Source: Halictus rubicundus (Eukaryota; Arthropoda; Insecta; Hymenoptera; Halictidae). Taken from it: a stretch of DNA of 64,000 bases. The position numbers and the translations under genes are program-made. The stretch is from the NCBI RefSeq assembly GCF_050948215.1, contig NC_135152.1, positions 3,444,310 to 3,508,309 on the forward strand, written 5' to 3'. A model generated the notes under the pieces. That model searched no databases. It worked only from the letters and a program-made list of their open reading frames with translations, and had not been told where the DNA came from. Of this stretch, positions 1 to 11,639 are shown piece by piece. Each line of letters starts with the position of its first letter. The stretch's first letter is position 1.

Positions 1-237
1 TAAATTCAGCTGCCCAAAATTTCACGGTGGTCAATGATGGTGCAGAGTTCCCGTATACAGCGTCTAACTCTTCTTTGATTTGCGTAGGCGTATTGCCTTT
101 CAAAAATATATATTTAATCACCGCTCGATACTCGAGTTTTTCCATTTTCACAAAAACACTCACAGCAACTTACTCAAACGACTGTTAAACAATAACTGGG
201 CGTCCGAAATGCCTGAAATTTTGGTGACCACCCTCGT
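1..237 (-). mobile_element. mariner transposon, 5' end (cut by window edge)
   Basis: The minus strand from 145 to 1 reads an open frame beginning MEKLEYRAVIKYIF and continuing with TPTQIKEELDAVYG and TVKFWAAEF. This is the N-terminal helix-turn-helix of mariner-family transposases of the SETMAR/Mos1 type. Upstream of the start the sequence runs to a probable terminal inverted repeat (outer end ACGAGGGTGGTCACCAAAAT on the minus strand) next to a TA at 237-238, the usual mariner target. Only about 48 codons are visible, so it cannot be said whether the copy is intact. It lies inside an intron of the kinase gene, in the opposite orientation. Confidence 0.85.
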
Positions 238-425
238 ATGTATGACAAAACTGATAGATCAAATGCAAAACAGAGAAACTTGTTTTCGAAAAAATTATTT
301 CGACTTGTTAAGATTATTTAAAAAAGAAAATAATAAATGTCTATGTAGACAATTTTTATGTTGCACAAGAATCCGCCGTCTGTTGATCTAGACTGTTGTT
401 AGTAAAGAGGATCTATGGGTTTCAG

Positions 426-3400
426 TACGAGCCAAAATCGCGGCCAACCTTCCCAGAGATCACGTCACGCCTGGACAGCATGATCGCGAACGGGGAAGAG
501 GAGTCTAAGAGCAGCATAGGCAAGTGCCCATCGGTGGATCCAACGCTGATGTCCAGCATGGACGAGATCACTCGCGAGGGTCGTCCCGCGAAGCGGAAAA
601 CCGCTCGTTTGAGGAGTCAGTCTGCAGACGCGAGGGGTTGCGACAACGCGACACCTTCCGACAAAGCGAGATGCCATTCGGCGAGGCGGGTAGCCGAGCT
701 AGCTAGCAGAAGAGACCCTCACTACAAGCCGATGACCGCGAACCCGTTCCACGCGCTCGGCGGCGTCAAGAAGATCCTCGGCGACCTGTTCTCCAGCTGC
801 CTGGAGCTGCCCTCGCTCGAGGACGTCCGGCCCAGCGTCACCGATGCTATCGGCAAGTTCAAGCCCGCGCAGAACGACAGTATCGCCAAGATCTTGAACA
901 GGAAGAAGCCCAACTCCGAGCCCAGCAGCCCTACCGCCAGGAAGAAGTGGGAGAGAAAGGTAAGGAAGATAGCTACCTTTCGAATCGGAGGTGTTGGATG
1001 TAGCTGACTGAAGCTGACCGAAGTTAGTAAATTGTAATTACGTGGCGTAGCTAATTGAAGCTAACACGACTAATTTGACAATATTTAAAACTCTTATTCT
1101 AAAAACTATTTCGAGTCTTTAATCATCCTGCTCCAGTCTTTAATGGCTGCGATAATAGAAACTCAAAATCGCCGTTGATAACAACGGCAAAAGGTGCTTC
1201 TTTTCTCGGTTACGTACAAAGGAAAGTGACGTCTCTTAAACGTTGATCTTTAACAGTCTGGGGTCTAATCAGCGATTGTTTATCTTGGTAAAGAAATCTA
1301 GATCGTCGGGCGCGATCGCGAAGCTGCTTCGCACGAGCGTTCATTATCATTATTGATCGGTTAATCGTGTGGATTAGATGCGGCCGTTTACAATGTACCA
1401 AAGGTTGTAGATGGAAATTTTTTGGAGAGTTTTATAATTAGCAAGGAGAAGGGTAATTTCAGCATTATACATTTTAACATTTCAATTGTTATCTTATTCA
1501 ATACTTTGGATTTTATGGAATTTTTTATGCTGTTAGGTCGGCGCTCCAGCCCTTAAACATTTTCTTGCCACGACGGCCATAAAATTGTGAAAGCAATCGT
1601 CTCGCAAAAATCTGTTACATTGACACAAGAAGGAAACGTAGTTTTACAAAAAAACGCGCGGAGTATAGTATTCAGTGGGAGCTGCCAAAAGTAACCGGTC
1701 GAGAAGCAGACCATAACCGTTTATTGTCCACAGCCTCTGAACAGTTCAAAGACCTTAGAAAGAGCGTCGACGCCGCGCGCTCGTCGCTCGCGTTACTAAC
1801 CCGAAAACTCTCGATCACGCCCTTGAATGCGAAGAGATCGCGAACCTACGAGCCCTCGACCTACCTCTAACCAAGATGCCAGCTGGCATGAGGTAATAGT
1901 GGGACTGTTGCCCGGTTCACGGTCAAGGAAGTGACCTCGGCCAGCTAATGCCGGTCGCCGCGAGCGTGGCAGACGAGTTGCATAACGGGAGAGTCGATAA
2001 AACAAAGAACAAAGAGAGGAGCAAACAACAGACCGTTTAACAGCCTCTTAGAAATCTTGCCAGTAAAACCGTCCGACCCTTCCGAGGCTTAAAAACACCT
2101 CGACCGTTATCATTTTGCTCAATCTTCTCCCTCGCCATATCAAAATTCAAGTAACTGTATTTCTTTCTAGGTTTAGAATTGTCGAGCAGTATATTTTCCT
2201 ATGTCTGCTAGTTCTAGAGTTATTAAACATCATATTTTCCTATGTCTGCTACTTCCAGAGTTATTGAGCACCATATTTTCCTTTGTCTGCAAATTCACAA
2301 TCATTAATTATTTAATCCGGAATGAATATATTTCATCAAACACAATAGAAAAATATATCTAAGGATATTAAAGATATGGGATCTTAAACCGTGACTACAC
2401 ACACATATACGTTCCAACGAGGACAAGCAAGACAATGACAAATACTCATTGATAAATTGACAATAAAAGGCTGTCACTTATTCATAATTAGCCAGCGGAT
2501 TTTAAGCATTTATAAAAATATTGAGCAAGGGAAATTTAAAATAGAGAAAAGATGAGAAGAATTTAAACATGTTAATACGTTATTTTCAATTCATTAACAT
2601 CAGTGAAGAAGGAAAGAACTTTTCGTTTGGACTTTTGTTTCTTGCAAAATTTTCCGTCTATTGCAAAATGATCCGCTGTCTATTCACAGTCACCTTGACG
2701 TGCCACGTTCAGCATAATAATGCCATACAAATGCACACATCCATCACATTTCAACCAACATTCTCAAGCCTTCGTTCTGAGGGTTAATTTCATCCCCTAA
2801 ACTTGTAGAGAGTGTATGTTTATGCGAATGAAAATGTATCGGAATTGCAACTAACAGGAGTCTACAGACATTCTTAAATTCTTTTGATCAGGATACTGTT
2901 CTAATCTTCATCTAGTCGTGTTGATCAGAAACGCATAAAATCCGCTGTGTACTTGTAAGACAGTAACGTAGAGAAACACAAAATACCAGTGAACGGTACC
3001 AATCATTTGTCTCTTCGATGCTTCCAGGTGGCAACGAAAGTGGGAGCTGCGAGTTTGTTCAACCACCCTCTCTTCCGAGACGGGTGGGAGCCAAGAAGAC
3101 GAGGCAGCTGCGAATCAGGCTTCTGGAGCTGCGTCGGCGAAGACCTAAGTCCAGAACCACCCAACAGACGTCATACTTCGACGCTGAGCAGCTCAGCAGC
3201 TAGCAGTCTGTTCCTGCTGGACGATCATCGGACCAGCTCCATCTACACTGATTCTTCCGAGGACATTGCTAGCCTGGGAGGCGGTGATTCCTGCTGGGAG
3301 GATCGGCTGAGTGGCATAGGCTCCTCCAGCAAGACCATCTCGAAGATCGTCGAGTACTTCGAGAGGAAGCAAGCCGGTAGCCTGAGGCTTGTGGATCACG

Positions 3401-3543
3401 ACGCTGGCTCCAGTAGCCGGTTGACCCTCCTCAGGGCTAGTCTTGAAGGACCTGTTCCTCTTTGTAGCATCTCTGCTGCGCAGAGACTGGTCGTCTGCGA
3501 GGGAGCCGTGCGCAGCAAGCTGCCTCTCTTCGATAAAAAGTGA
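426..3543 (+). CDS. TESK/LIMK-like protein kinase, last two coding exons (3' part of gene)
   Basis: Two in-phase coding exons: 426-959 (acceptor after tttcag, donor gtaagg) and 3028-3543 (acceptor after cttccag, stop TGA at 3541-3543), together 349 codons. The first exon opens with YEPKSRPTFPEITSRL, the typical last helix of a kinase C-lobe, so the catalytic domain lies off the left edge. The tail that follows contains a basic Ser-rich stretch, NPFHALGGVKKILGDLF, a Ser-rich acidic region (TSSIYTDSSEDIASL), SKTISKIVEYFERK, and a last motif VRSKLPLFDKK. Tail length and the RPTF-type ending fit TESK (Drosophila center divider) or LIMK kinases, which phosphorylate cofilin. The family call is from memory of the C-lobe pattern; another tyrosine-kinase-like kinase is possible. 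The first exon is GC-rich relative to its surroundings, as expected for coding sequence. Confidence 0.62.
2185..2296. repeat. 41-bp tandem repeat, about 3 copies
   Basis: The string atattttcctatgtctgct recurs, slightly diverged, at 2191, 2232 and 2273, giving a 41-bp period. It lies in the kinase intron. Confidence 0.75.
2489..2682. mobile_element. short TA-bounded MITE with GCGGAT ends
   Basis: Ends are TAGCCAGCGGATTTTAAGCA on the left and the inverted TGCAAAATGATCCGCTGTCTA on the right, with TA at each edge and no coding capacity. It shares its ends with the elements at 5728, 12668 and 16240, so these form one Tc1/mariner-like MITE family. Confidence 0.55.
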
Positions 3544-5727
3544 TACGCGACTCGCGGGATCTGTTCCTTGGGACTCTGTTGTTCTCATGCAGGGATCCTC
3601 GAGCTATAGCTGGCGGAGGACTGATGTCCCGGGCGATTAGGCTCTTGGAGACAGAGGATTCTGGCTCGATTGCCAAGGAACGCCGGGCTCGGCGAGCTAG
3701 CAGTTGCGGGTCGACTGAAAGTAACTGGTAACGAAGAACAGGAGCGGCCTCGGCGGACCTGATCGTTTAGGGGATGAAATTCCAGATTTTCATTTCATTT
3801 CAAACATTGCGACAACCGTAGGGAACTCATTCTTATTTTAAACAGACGATTTCATGGAAATTAACCCCCAGCAATCGAGGCGCTACTAAATATGGCTATA
3901 TTATTATTCAAAATATTTTTGCATTATTACATTTATTTATATTAAATAAATTGTTAAACGTTTAAGTATGAGTACGAGTAAATTGCATCAGTTTCATATG
4001 CAATCCTATGGAGATATTGTTGGTAGGAAGAAGTGATTGGTTTTCGAGTTTGGTGTCCGAGTGCAAAAGGTTAATTTAGGGGGTAGCGAATAGTTCATAC
4101 TAAGTATCCTAATCGATAAAAAAGAGATCGTGCGAAGAAGGAGAATTTCAGCAATCCAAGTGATTAACTCACAACAAACATTGACACTCCGCCTATCGGA
4201 AGCTCAAGGTAGCATTCAGCACCATCCCCTAAATCATCGAGCATACCTATCAACCTAAATAACCTACGCAAACCTAATGAATCCTCGGGTCCGCCGAGGG
4301 CGCAGTCAGCCACGAATTCAGCAGACGCTTCTCTCTAAAATCTAGTAACCTGACTGTGATGTTTTTTGATAATCTACATACATTATTGATCCGTACGACG
4401 TAAGTGTCGGTGAAGCCGTCGGCAGGACTTGTCGGTCCGCAATGCTGCTACCCGCTCGATGCTTCGGCAACGATCTCGTCGCGAGAAACGTGTGCACAGA
4501 TCGAACAGAACTTGTTTGATCGGCGTAGAGAAGCGAACGTGTCAATAGTATTCCACGGAAGAGGACGTGAACGATCGTTCATCAAGAGATCGACGAAAGC
4601 AATATACATACATAGAATTTGATTTGGAGACTGCGGCAACCGGATGCCAGTAGAAAAACACGCTGCTCATGTTCTTACCTTTCGCAGTGCCTCGCAGTTC
4701 CTAGTTAGCCACCTCCGTCCTTATCCACGTCGACCGAACATGGAGAACGAGATACGAATTTAGTCGATATTATACTTGGACACGAACATCGGTGTCTCGC
4801 GAGCGAAGGACACTAATCCGTCTACAACCTGCTCTTGTACAATGCTAGCTTCACAAGTCTCTAACGATTAGACTGCGGACTTTACGCTTTGACGACAAAA
4901 ATGGCCGGACGTAATCTAAAACAGTAAAAACAGCAAGACGATTTCAGAACGTTCGCATATTATTTTCAGTTCATTAAAATGATTAAAACGAAATCATGGT
5001 TTCACTGATATGGAATCGACGAAGAAAATGTTTATTTCGTAGAAATATCACTGGAAACTTGTGTACTGAAACTTGCATATTGTATGAAAGCTTGTTAGGG
5101 TCGGAGTTTTGTGATTCTTCCCGTCAGTGCTTTGCGTTGCCCTAAATTGGTCCATCCTTGCCTTGTTTCACCCTTCCCCGTCACTAGACCCGGAGAACAT
5201 TGTCGGAGGTGTTGCTGGTCGAAGCAGACACGCGAGAACTATGACTATGTACAGGAGAATACGGCAATTTTATAGTGAAACCAACGTTGCTCTTATTCGT
5301 AATTAACTAAATAAGGGGCAGGGAAAGTTGCACCCTTTTCTCCACGTATGTGACTAGCGAATGTGAACAGAATGATCGAGGAGAGGTTTTCTGTGTAGTT
5401 TTCCCTTAATGAATATTCATAGTACAAAATACTGTGCCTTATTAAAACGTCACACGATACCCTCGGTTACCTTGTGTTGAGCTTCGAACCTTTAGACGTC
5501 GATAATCATGCAATATCCGGAAAAGGAGTTTGATTTTTAGCTATAAATATTCATCCTGCGGAAAATACTACAGAACTCTCTTCTGTTGCCGAGATCCATC
5601 GATCTTGTTCTCTTTTATACGTACGTCCACCTTCTGTCTCACATTCGCCTGCAAGGTCAGTTGCCATGTTCGAAAAGGTATCTTCTTTTTAAATAGCTAA
5701 GATCCGACTGATTGGAAAGCTGATGAA

Positions 5728-6004
5728 TAGACTGCGGATCCTGAAGAAGTATAAATTTATTCGAAAAGATTTTTATCTTCTTCAAAACTCGCTAAAACAA
5801 TTATCTCAGTTGGCCAAAAATTCAGTTTCATATCAGTATTTCATTCAATATTATAGTCTAAAAGTGCTATTAATATTGTTTTAGTTATTCGTAACATATA
5901 TTTTTGTACAGTATATAATCACTGTACCCAGAACAAAAATGAGAACTTTTTGGTCACTGTAATAATTATATGAAAAATCTGTGTTAATAAAGATCCGCAG
6001 TCTA
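5728..6004. mobile_element. TA-bounded MITE (AGACTGCGGATC ends)
   Basis: The left end TAGACTGCGGATCCTGAAG is mirrored by the right end AAGATCCGCAGTCTA, each abutting TA. The 277-bp interior is AT-rich with no open frame. It is the cleanest member of the GCGGATC-ended family in this window. Confidence 0.72.
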
Positions 6005-9000
6005 CTGATCACTCGTGGCGGCTCTTTGCGTAAGATAAGTTATTGATGAAGTACTATTCGGTTAACGATTATTTTATTTGTAGACTGCAGGGTGAGAGCA
6101 CAACTCGCCCCGCGTACCAGACCCGTGAGTAACCGTACTGCCGTCTTCTTTTGTATTAGATTGTCGTGTAAAAATTCGCGAGAGGATTCACGAGGAATCC
6201 GCAGGGCCTACGCTGTGCTTAGATGAGAGTTTTCATTACACTTCTGATCGAACGATGGATACTTCCGTAGATTAGCCACTCAGGATGCGAGGAAGCAGAA
6301 CATAGTATATTTTGTTGACAGAGACGACACCGCGTGTCCTGAATATTTTTGTTGACGTAAAATCGGGACGATTGTCCGTTTTTGAGTAAGAGGTTGCAAG
6401 AGAGAATGAAAGAGAAAGATGACCGAGAAAAAGGGGGTGAGAGTGCGAGTAAAAATTAAACTAGAAGAGTGAAAGAATGCGAGAGAGAAAGAGAGAGAGA
6501 GAGCAAATGAAACTGATCTAGTCAGTGTATTATCGTGGCGGCCTTATCTTTTGTATGTCGTAGCGCTAATAACTTAAGTGTTCCAAGAAAAGCAAACGAA
6601 GTATGCAAGAGAATGAGAGTGAGAGCGAGACCGAGAGATAAAGAGAGAGAGAGACGAAGACTCAGAAATATTGTTTCTGTTGTTGGAGGAGGCGAACGGA
6701 ACGCGGAATGTACATGGTAAACCATAGTGAGTGCGTGAGTGACTGTGAGTTTCGAATTGTTCGATGAAAAGAATCGCGTGTGTCCTTTGATTGCTCGAGC
6801 TAACAGGACAATTGGCTGACAGGAAATATTGATGACTCAAGGTCATCGAAGGTCATCCCCACTATCTACACTAAGCCATCACGCTCTGCCATCTGGTGTT
6901 CTTTCACTCAATCATGTCTGCATCATGATCTTTAGCTCTTTCTTCTTCTTTTTATTTTTTGGACAATTCTGCTATATATTTTCTGGTATGTCCATTTTTT
7001 TACATACTCCAGAACATTTCTTTACAAACCCAAAGCCTTCTTCGTAGTCCCTAATGCTTTCTCTACGTTCTACATATTTTTCCACAGAACCCAAAATATT
7101 TTCTGCAGATCCTAAAAGCTATGTTTAAAGTATTTTATTTGTGGAGGATGGACAATTGACCTTGAGTGACCACTACTATCCCGAAGAAAATGGTTTAACC
7201 AAACGGAATGAATCCAAAACGAAGTACACAATTGCAAAAATGGATTCGACACAGCACAGGGGACACATAGCTTTTTAGTTGCGCGGTGTAACCTTGGTAC
7301 GGTATTCTCGAAGCAACTGGTGAAAGACAAGCGCCGGAATCGTCTTCCTGATCCTGATTTCCTTTCGATTTCTGCCTGTTTCATTAGCGAAAGCATCTTC
7401 AGTTGCCCTCGGTCAAAACACAGTATTTTCTCTCTGTAAATGCTAATGCAGTTCAGAGCAGATTGCGATAGAGTTTACAATTGAAAGGTACTGTCAATGA
7501 TTTGATTTGATTGTACAGCTGAAAGAATACCGTATCAGCGTAGCAGAAGATGTCAAAGGACGCTTTAGGTAGCTACCACTTGGCCGGTCAGCGTGAATCG
7601 TTTCGTCGACCCGGCTGCGGGACGAGTCGAACCAAATTTCTACTAGGATTAAATAGGCCACTATACCTTTTTACTTGTCAGAGTTCGTTCACGGGTTCTA
7701 CTTGATAAGACTGCGTGTTTGTTAAATATGTATGTAAGTAGTAAGTCCCCGAATAGTTCGCAGTCCCTTCTTCCTTGCCTAACGGAATGCACCGTCGACC
7801 AGAATTCAACATGTTTTTCCCCTTTCTGTTTCGCTCTAGTCGAATTGATGCACCGGTAACACCGACTAACATTATTTTATATACTGTCTTGCGTAAAAAT
7901 TGCAATAACAATAGCGATCCGGCCTGCAAAACTGCAAAGTGGCCCCCGAAAAATTGTGAAATACGAAATTCAGTTCTATGTTTCATTGTAAAAGCGTCAA
8001 AGGGAAAAAGGAAATTTAATTTTAATTCTTGAAGATTGTCATAACTCTCGATATTAACACACTGTCTACAGGAGCTGTCTACAACTCCGTACAAAAGAAT
8101 AGCTTTGACATATCTATGGTTCATGATTAAGGGCTTTTTAATTAATTTTTCGATATTAATGACCTGTTTTACTTGTGGAACAAGATGGCAGTCATCGAAC
8201 GTAATTGAACTATTTCTTTAAGGATTGTTGCTTACCAGAAAAATTAGTAAGCTTCCTTAAGATGTTGTATAGTCGTTAATGAACCTACCGATTGACTCCT
8301 AGTAGGTAAAATATTGATAGCCTCCTAGTAGTTGAAGTGTGAAGAGACGGAGACTTGATGAATCGAGTTAGCTCAACCGCAATTTTTATGCACCGCAGTC
8401 TTCCCGAGGAAACTACGAACAGTACAATGACGAACACAGTTCGAGTTAGGGTATCTGTACACGTCCACTACCCTTGCATCGAGTCGACGAGGCAAGAACG
8501 ATGCGTTCTGCTTCGACGCGTCAATCGGTACCTGAAGAAACCTAGAAGCAAGGACTGCGAATGGGTATTATTTTTAATAGTCGCGGACATATCAGGAGTG
8601 GGCATATCCTGAAGGAGTTTCTTGCTCGCGGGGGATGATCGTCGAGTGGGTGGAAACACGAGAGAAAGAAATCGAGTAACGTGGGAAAAGAGCGGATTGT
8701 GTTTTGTATGCGAGAGAGAAAAAGAAAGAGTGAGAGAGTATGCATCGGACTCGTGAGACCGGGAAGACGCATTTTTCTTCTTAAAGAGGGTTATTTATTT
8801 TAAGTAAAAATAGGTATATGAATAGGTACACATTTAGAGAATCCACTTAAATCGTCTCTTCCAATTCTTTGTTGGGACTACCGTGTCCGCGTGGCCCGCA
8901 AACAGCCACACCTAGCTGTACATATTTATTATGCGAACGAGGGTGGAAACGAACGAAAAAAACTACAATACTGTTTCAGCGAAACCGTTTTTTCCAAGAT

Positions 9001-9221
9001 ATTCTCGGGCGTCGTTCTATATACAGAGGAACAAGAATAGATTTCGCTTTTACGATCGTCCGTTCGATATAAATAAAAGGGAAAAATAAAAAGGGAGGAA
9101 ACACGATTAGGGGGGTGTACAGACGACGATGACGACGACAACGGTACTGAGGATAATAACAATTCTAATTGCTAAGAATTAATATAACGAACGAGAAAAG
9201 AAAGATTTCAGCGAAGCTATA

Positions 9222-9260
9222 TATTATATTATATATTATAAATATATATATATATATTGT
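9222..9260. repeat. TA-rich microsatellite
   Basis: An imperfect run of tata/ttata ending in a pure (ta)n stretch, just upstream of the AATAAA at about 9280. Confidence 0.7.
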
Positions 9261-9890
9261 AAAAAAATTCCTATATACAAAATAAAGTTAAGGCTCCAAT
9301 TTTTACCAAACATCCATCTTCGATTAAGCTGTTCAATATCCTTAACGATATACGTCACTCTAACAACTATTTAACGTTATGACAAACACCAACACGGAGC
9401 ACAATTAACCGGATGCAAACTTCAGGATCATCAGCGCTCGATTGTTTAATTAAACAAATTTTTAGGATACTGTCAGTGGTGACTTTTCGAACTCAAAAAC
9501 TTTTGCGAACTTTCGAACATAACGAACATTGTATCCAGTGGTATTAGAGAGTACAATGTGAAACTCTGGAAAATAAAAATTAACCCTCAGAAGACGGTGC
9601 CCTGGGTCCATTTCATCCTAGCTCTTTCAAGACTTCATCTTTCTTCTCAGTTTCTTCAATTGTAATTGATTTTCATGAAGCTTAATTTTGGATGCGAATG
9701 AACAATTTATAAATAAGAATTTGGATGAACCCAGCCCCACAAGATTTTCCAAACCTCCATCTTCCGAGGGCCAACCGAACAAAAATCACCAACACGTCAG
9801 TTTAGCAGCTTGGCTCGATCTGACCAACGAGGTTCCAATTCGCAGCAACAATACTCAACAAACAATTCCACAAATTAAAAATCAAAAGCC

Positions 9891-11639
9891 TCAACGCTCC
9901 CTCTCAACAGTGTAACGAGGTCTTCCGAGGTCCTCTTCAGGGATCAAAGGTATGTACCTAGTCCTAGGGTCCTTCTTCCTCTCGTACGCGTAGGGAAACA
10001 CCATGTTCCTTCTAGTAGTAGTTCTGATCTCTGCCCTAGGCTCCTGTGGCCTTGGGATCCTCTGAATATTCGACTGCGACAAAGGAGTCGAACGGGGCTC
10101 CGTTAAATTATCGGAGTTCGTGGCAAACTCCTTGACTTCCGGTTCGGTCAGCGGAATATACTTCTTCTCGGTCTCGTTTAATTTATTTGCAGACTCACTG
10201 ACGATCTCAGGAAGCTGGGGGGTTTCCGAGTTATCAGAGTCGATAGTAGTCAAAGGAATCTCGTTGGTAGCGTTGCTGGGACTCTCAGTAGGGCCTCTGA
10301 CTTCGTTCTTGGCAGTGGTGATGGGCACCCAGTCGTCCTCAGACTTCAAGCTATCATCCTCAGAACTATTAACGAAGCCGACGGACCAGCTGCTGTTCTC
10401 CCAGCTCAAGGACCTGGACGTGTTGAATTCCCTGCGAGATTGAACCGAGACTGTATTCAGACTCGAAGATGGACTTATCGGCACCCAATCGGTTCTCAGG
10501 CTATCGTCAGTGCTCGCGGTCTCAGAATCCGTCTTATTCGACCTCAGCAGTTCAGGATAGACAGCTTCTACCTGTGCTGGGACTTCTATCGATGTACTGT
10601 TAGGAGATTCCGCGTTCGTCAGGACTGAGACCGACTCTGAGACAGGCTCTACCTTGGTACCTTCGTTGTCCAGGTCGAACTTGAACTCCCCAGACTCTTT
10701 GCTCTCGTCTGAAGTAATTTCTTCAAGAGGGAAGTACTTTGGCTCCTCGTAACGAGACCCGGTCACGAAGCTGGGAGTGTACTGGGAGATCAGAGGCAGC
10801 AAAGTCTGTCTAGCGTACCTCTCGGCTCGCGCCAATATGCCCGCTATCTTCTCGGGTAAAAATTGCACCGTGAAGGACCTCGTTGTCGACGAAGTCTCCT
10901 GGATTTCATCTTTTTGCTGCTCCCTGGGATGCACCTCGTTCCTGGTGTTCTGCCTCGCGGATCTCGGCCTGAGGATCGGCTCAGTGATCTCCGGCAGCTT
11001 CAGGGACCTCCCAGTCTCCTTCTTGCTCACCCTCAGAACGGGCTCACGAATTTCCGGCAAGAATTCCGTTGTCGCGTCCGCCGGGGTGTCGGCGGCCGGA
11101 GTCTTCTGGAAGAGGTTCAGCCCTGAGAACCCCCTTCCCCTCTCGGAGTCCGAGTTCTCCAAGGAGTTAGAGTCTCCGTCGCTGGATATGTCCGCGATGT
11201 TCCAAGGATTCGCGCTGCGACGGCTCGCAGGGTCCTCGAAGCTGTTGGGCTTGAAACTCTCCTGTCTCTCGACTATTCGGAGGTTTTGCTCTTTAGTGAA
11301 CGGTCCCAGGCCTTTGGACGACGACGAAGAGGACGTTCTCTCTTTCGAGAGTGACTCCACGGACTCGTAGTTCTGCTCCTTGGTGAAGGGACCGATCCCA
11401 CCGGCTTGTTTCTCTTGAAGTAGGCGATCCAGCATCGCGGACGTACCGTTCTCCGATTCCGATGGGACGTTGCACTCGCCGGAGAACAAAGGAAGGTACA
11501 CCGGCTTCCCTGATTCTAGGCTCAGGCCTTTCCTGCAGATGGAGAGGGACTTTCCGAAGCTGTCGATTATGGCTACCTTGTCGATGCTCCAGGACACCAG
11601 GCCGGAGGAGATCCAGCCGCTGTAGGCGGTGTACTTGAT
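9891..11639 (-). CDS. lipase last exon: C-terminal domain plus repeat-rich tail
   Basis: One exon of 582 codons. The first 55 or so residues finish the lipase C-terminal domain (IKYTAYSGWISSG, then DSFGKSLSICRKG). The rest is polar and presumably disordered. It has short repeated motifs: GPFTKEQN at about residues 548 and 577, LPEI[RT]EP[VI]LR twice, DWVPI twice, and K/RY[FI]PL three times. It ends with a basic stretch and IPEEDLGRPRYTVERER. Ordinary lipases of this family end near the C-terminal domain, so the tail roughly doubles the protein. The open frame, with no stop in over 1.7 kb and in phase from the splice site, argues that it is real coding sequence. Several Asn-X-Ser/Thr sites suggest glycosylation. 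Confidence 0.88.
   Translation of the reverse strand: MKYTAYSGWISSGLVSWSIDKVAIIDSFGKSLSICRKGLSLESGKPVYLPLFSGECNVPSESENGTSAMLDRLLQEKQAGGIGPFTKEQNYESVESLSKERTSSSSSSKGLGPFTKEQNLRIVERQESFKPNSFEDPASRRSANPWNIADISSDGDSNSLENSDSERGRGFSGLNLFQKTPAADTPADATTEFLPEIREPVLRVSKKETGRSLKLPEITEPILRPRSARQNTRNEVHPREQQKDEIQETSSTTRSFTVQFLPEKIAGILARAERYARQTLLPLISQYTPSFVTGSRYEEPKYFPLEEITSDESKESGEFKFDLDNEGTKVEPVSESVSVLTNAESPNSTSIEVPAQVEAVYPELLRSNKTDSETASTDDSLRTDWVPISPSSSLNTVSVQSRREFNTSRSLSWENSSWSVGFVNSSEDDSLKSEDDWVPITTAKNEVRGPTESPSNATNEIPLTTIDSDNSETPQLPEIVSESANKLNETEKKYIPLTEPEVKEFATNSDNLTEPRSTPLSQSNIQRIPRPQEPRAEIRTTTRRNMVFPYAYERKKDPRTRYIPLIPEEDLGRPRYTVERER

Larger units (their letters stand above)
960..3027 (+). other. 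last intron of the kinase gene
   Basis: Non-coding 2.07-kb intron bounded by gtaagg and cttccag. It is AT-rich and holds a short three-copy tandem repeat and a TA-bounded MITE, listed separately. No other gene is seen; the short open frames within it show no family resemblance. Confidence 0.6.
3544..9290 (+). other. gene-free flank, possibly a long 3' UTR of the kinase
   Basis: No coding exon is recognised in this stretch of about 5.7 kb. It contains purine-rich tracts (GA-rich around 6380-6660 and 8700-8745), a MITE at 5728-6004 and a TA-rich run near 9222-9258. An AATAAA follows at about 9280. That signal and the purine-rich style are compatible with a long 3' UTR ending near 9300, but there is no direct proof; RNA evidence would be needed to fix the 3' end. 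Confidence 0.3.

Noticed and set aside
6522..6846. Ser/Leu-rich and Arg/Glu-rich frames on both strands
   Set aside because: Products of the GA-rich tract; low-complexity translation in every frame.
10777..11370. 197-codon open frame on the plus strand
   Set aside because: It is the antisense shadow of the lipase last exon, which has splice-phase and family support.
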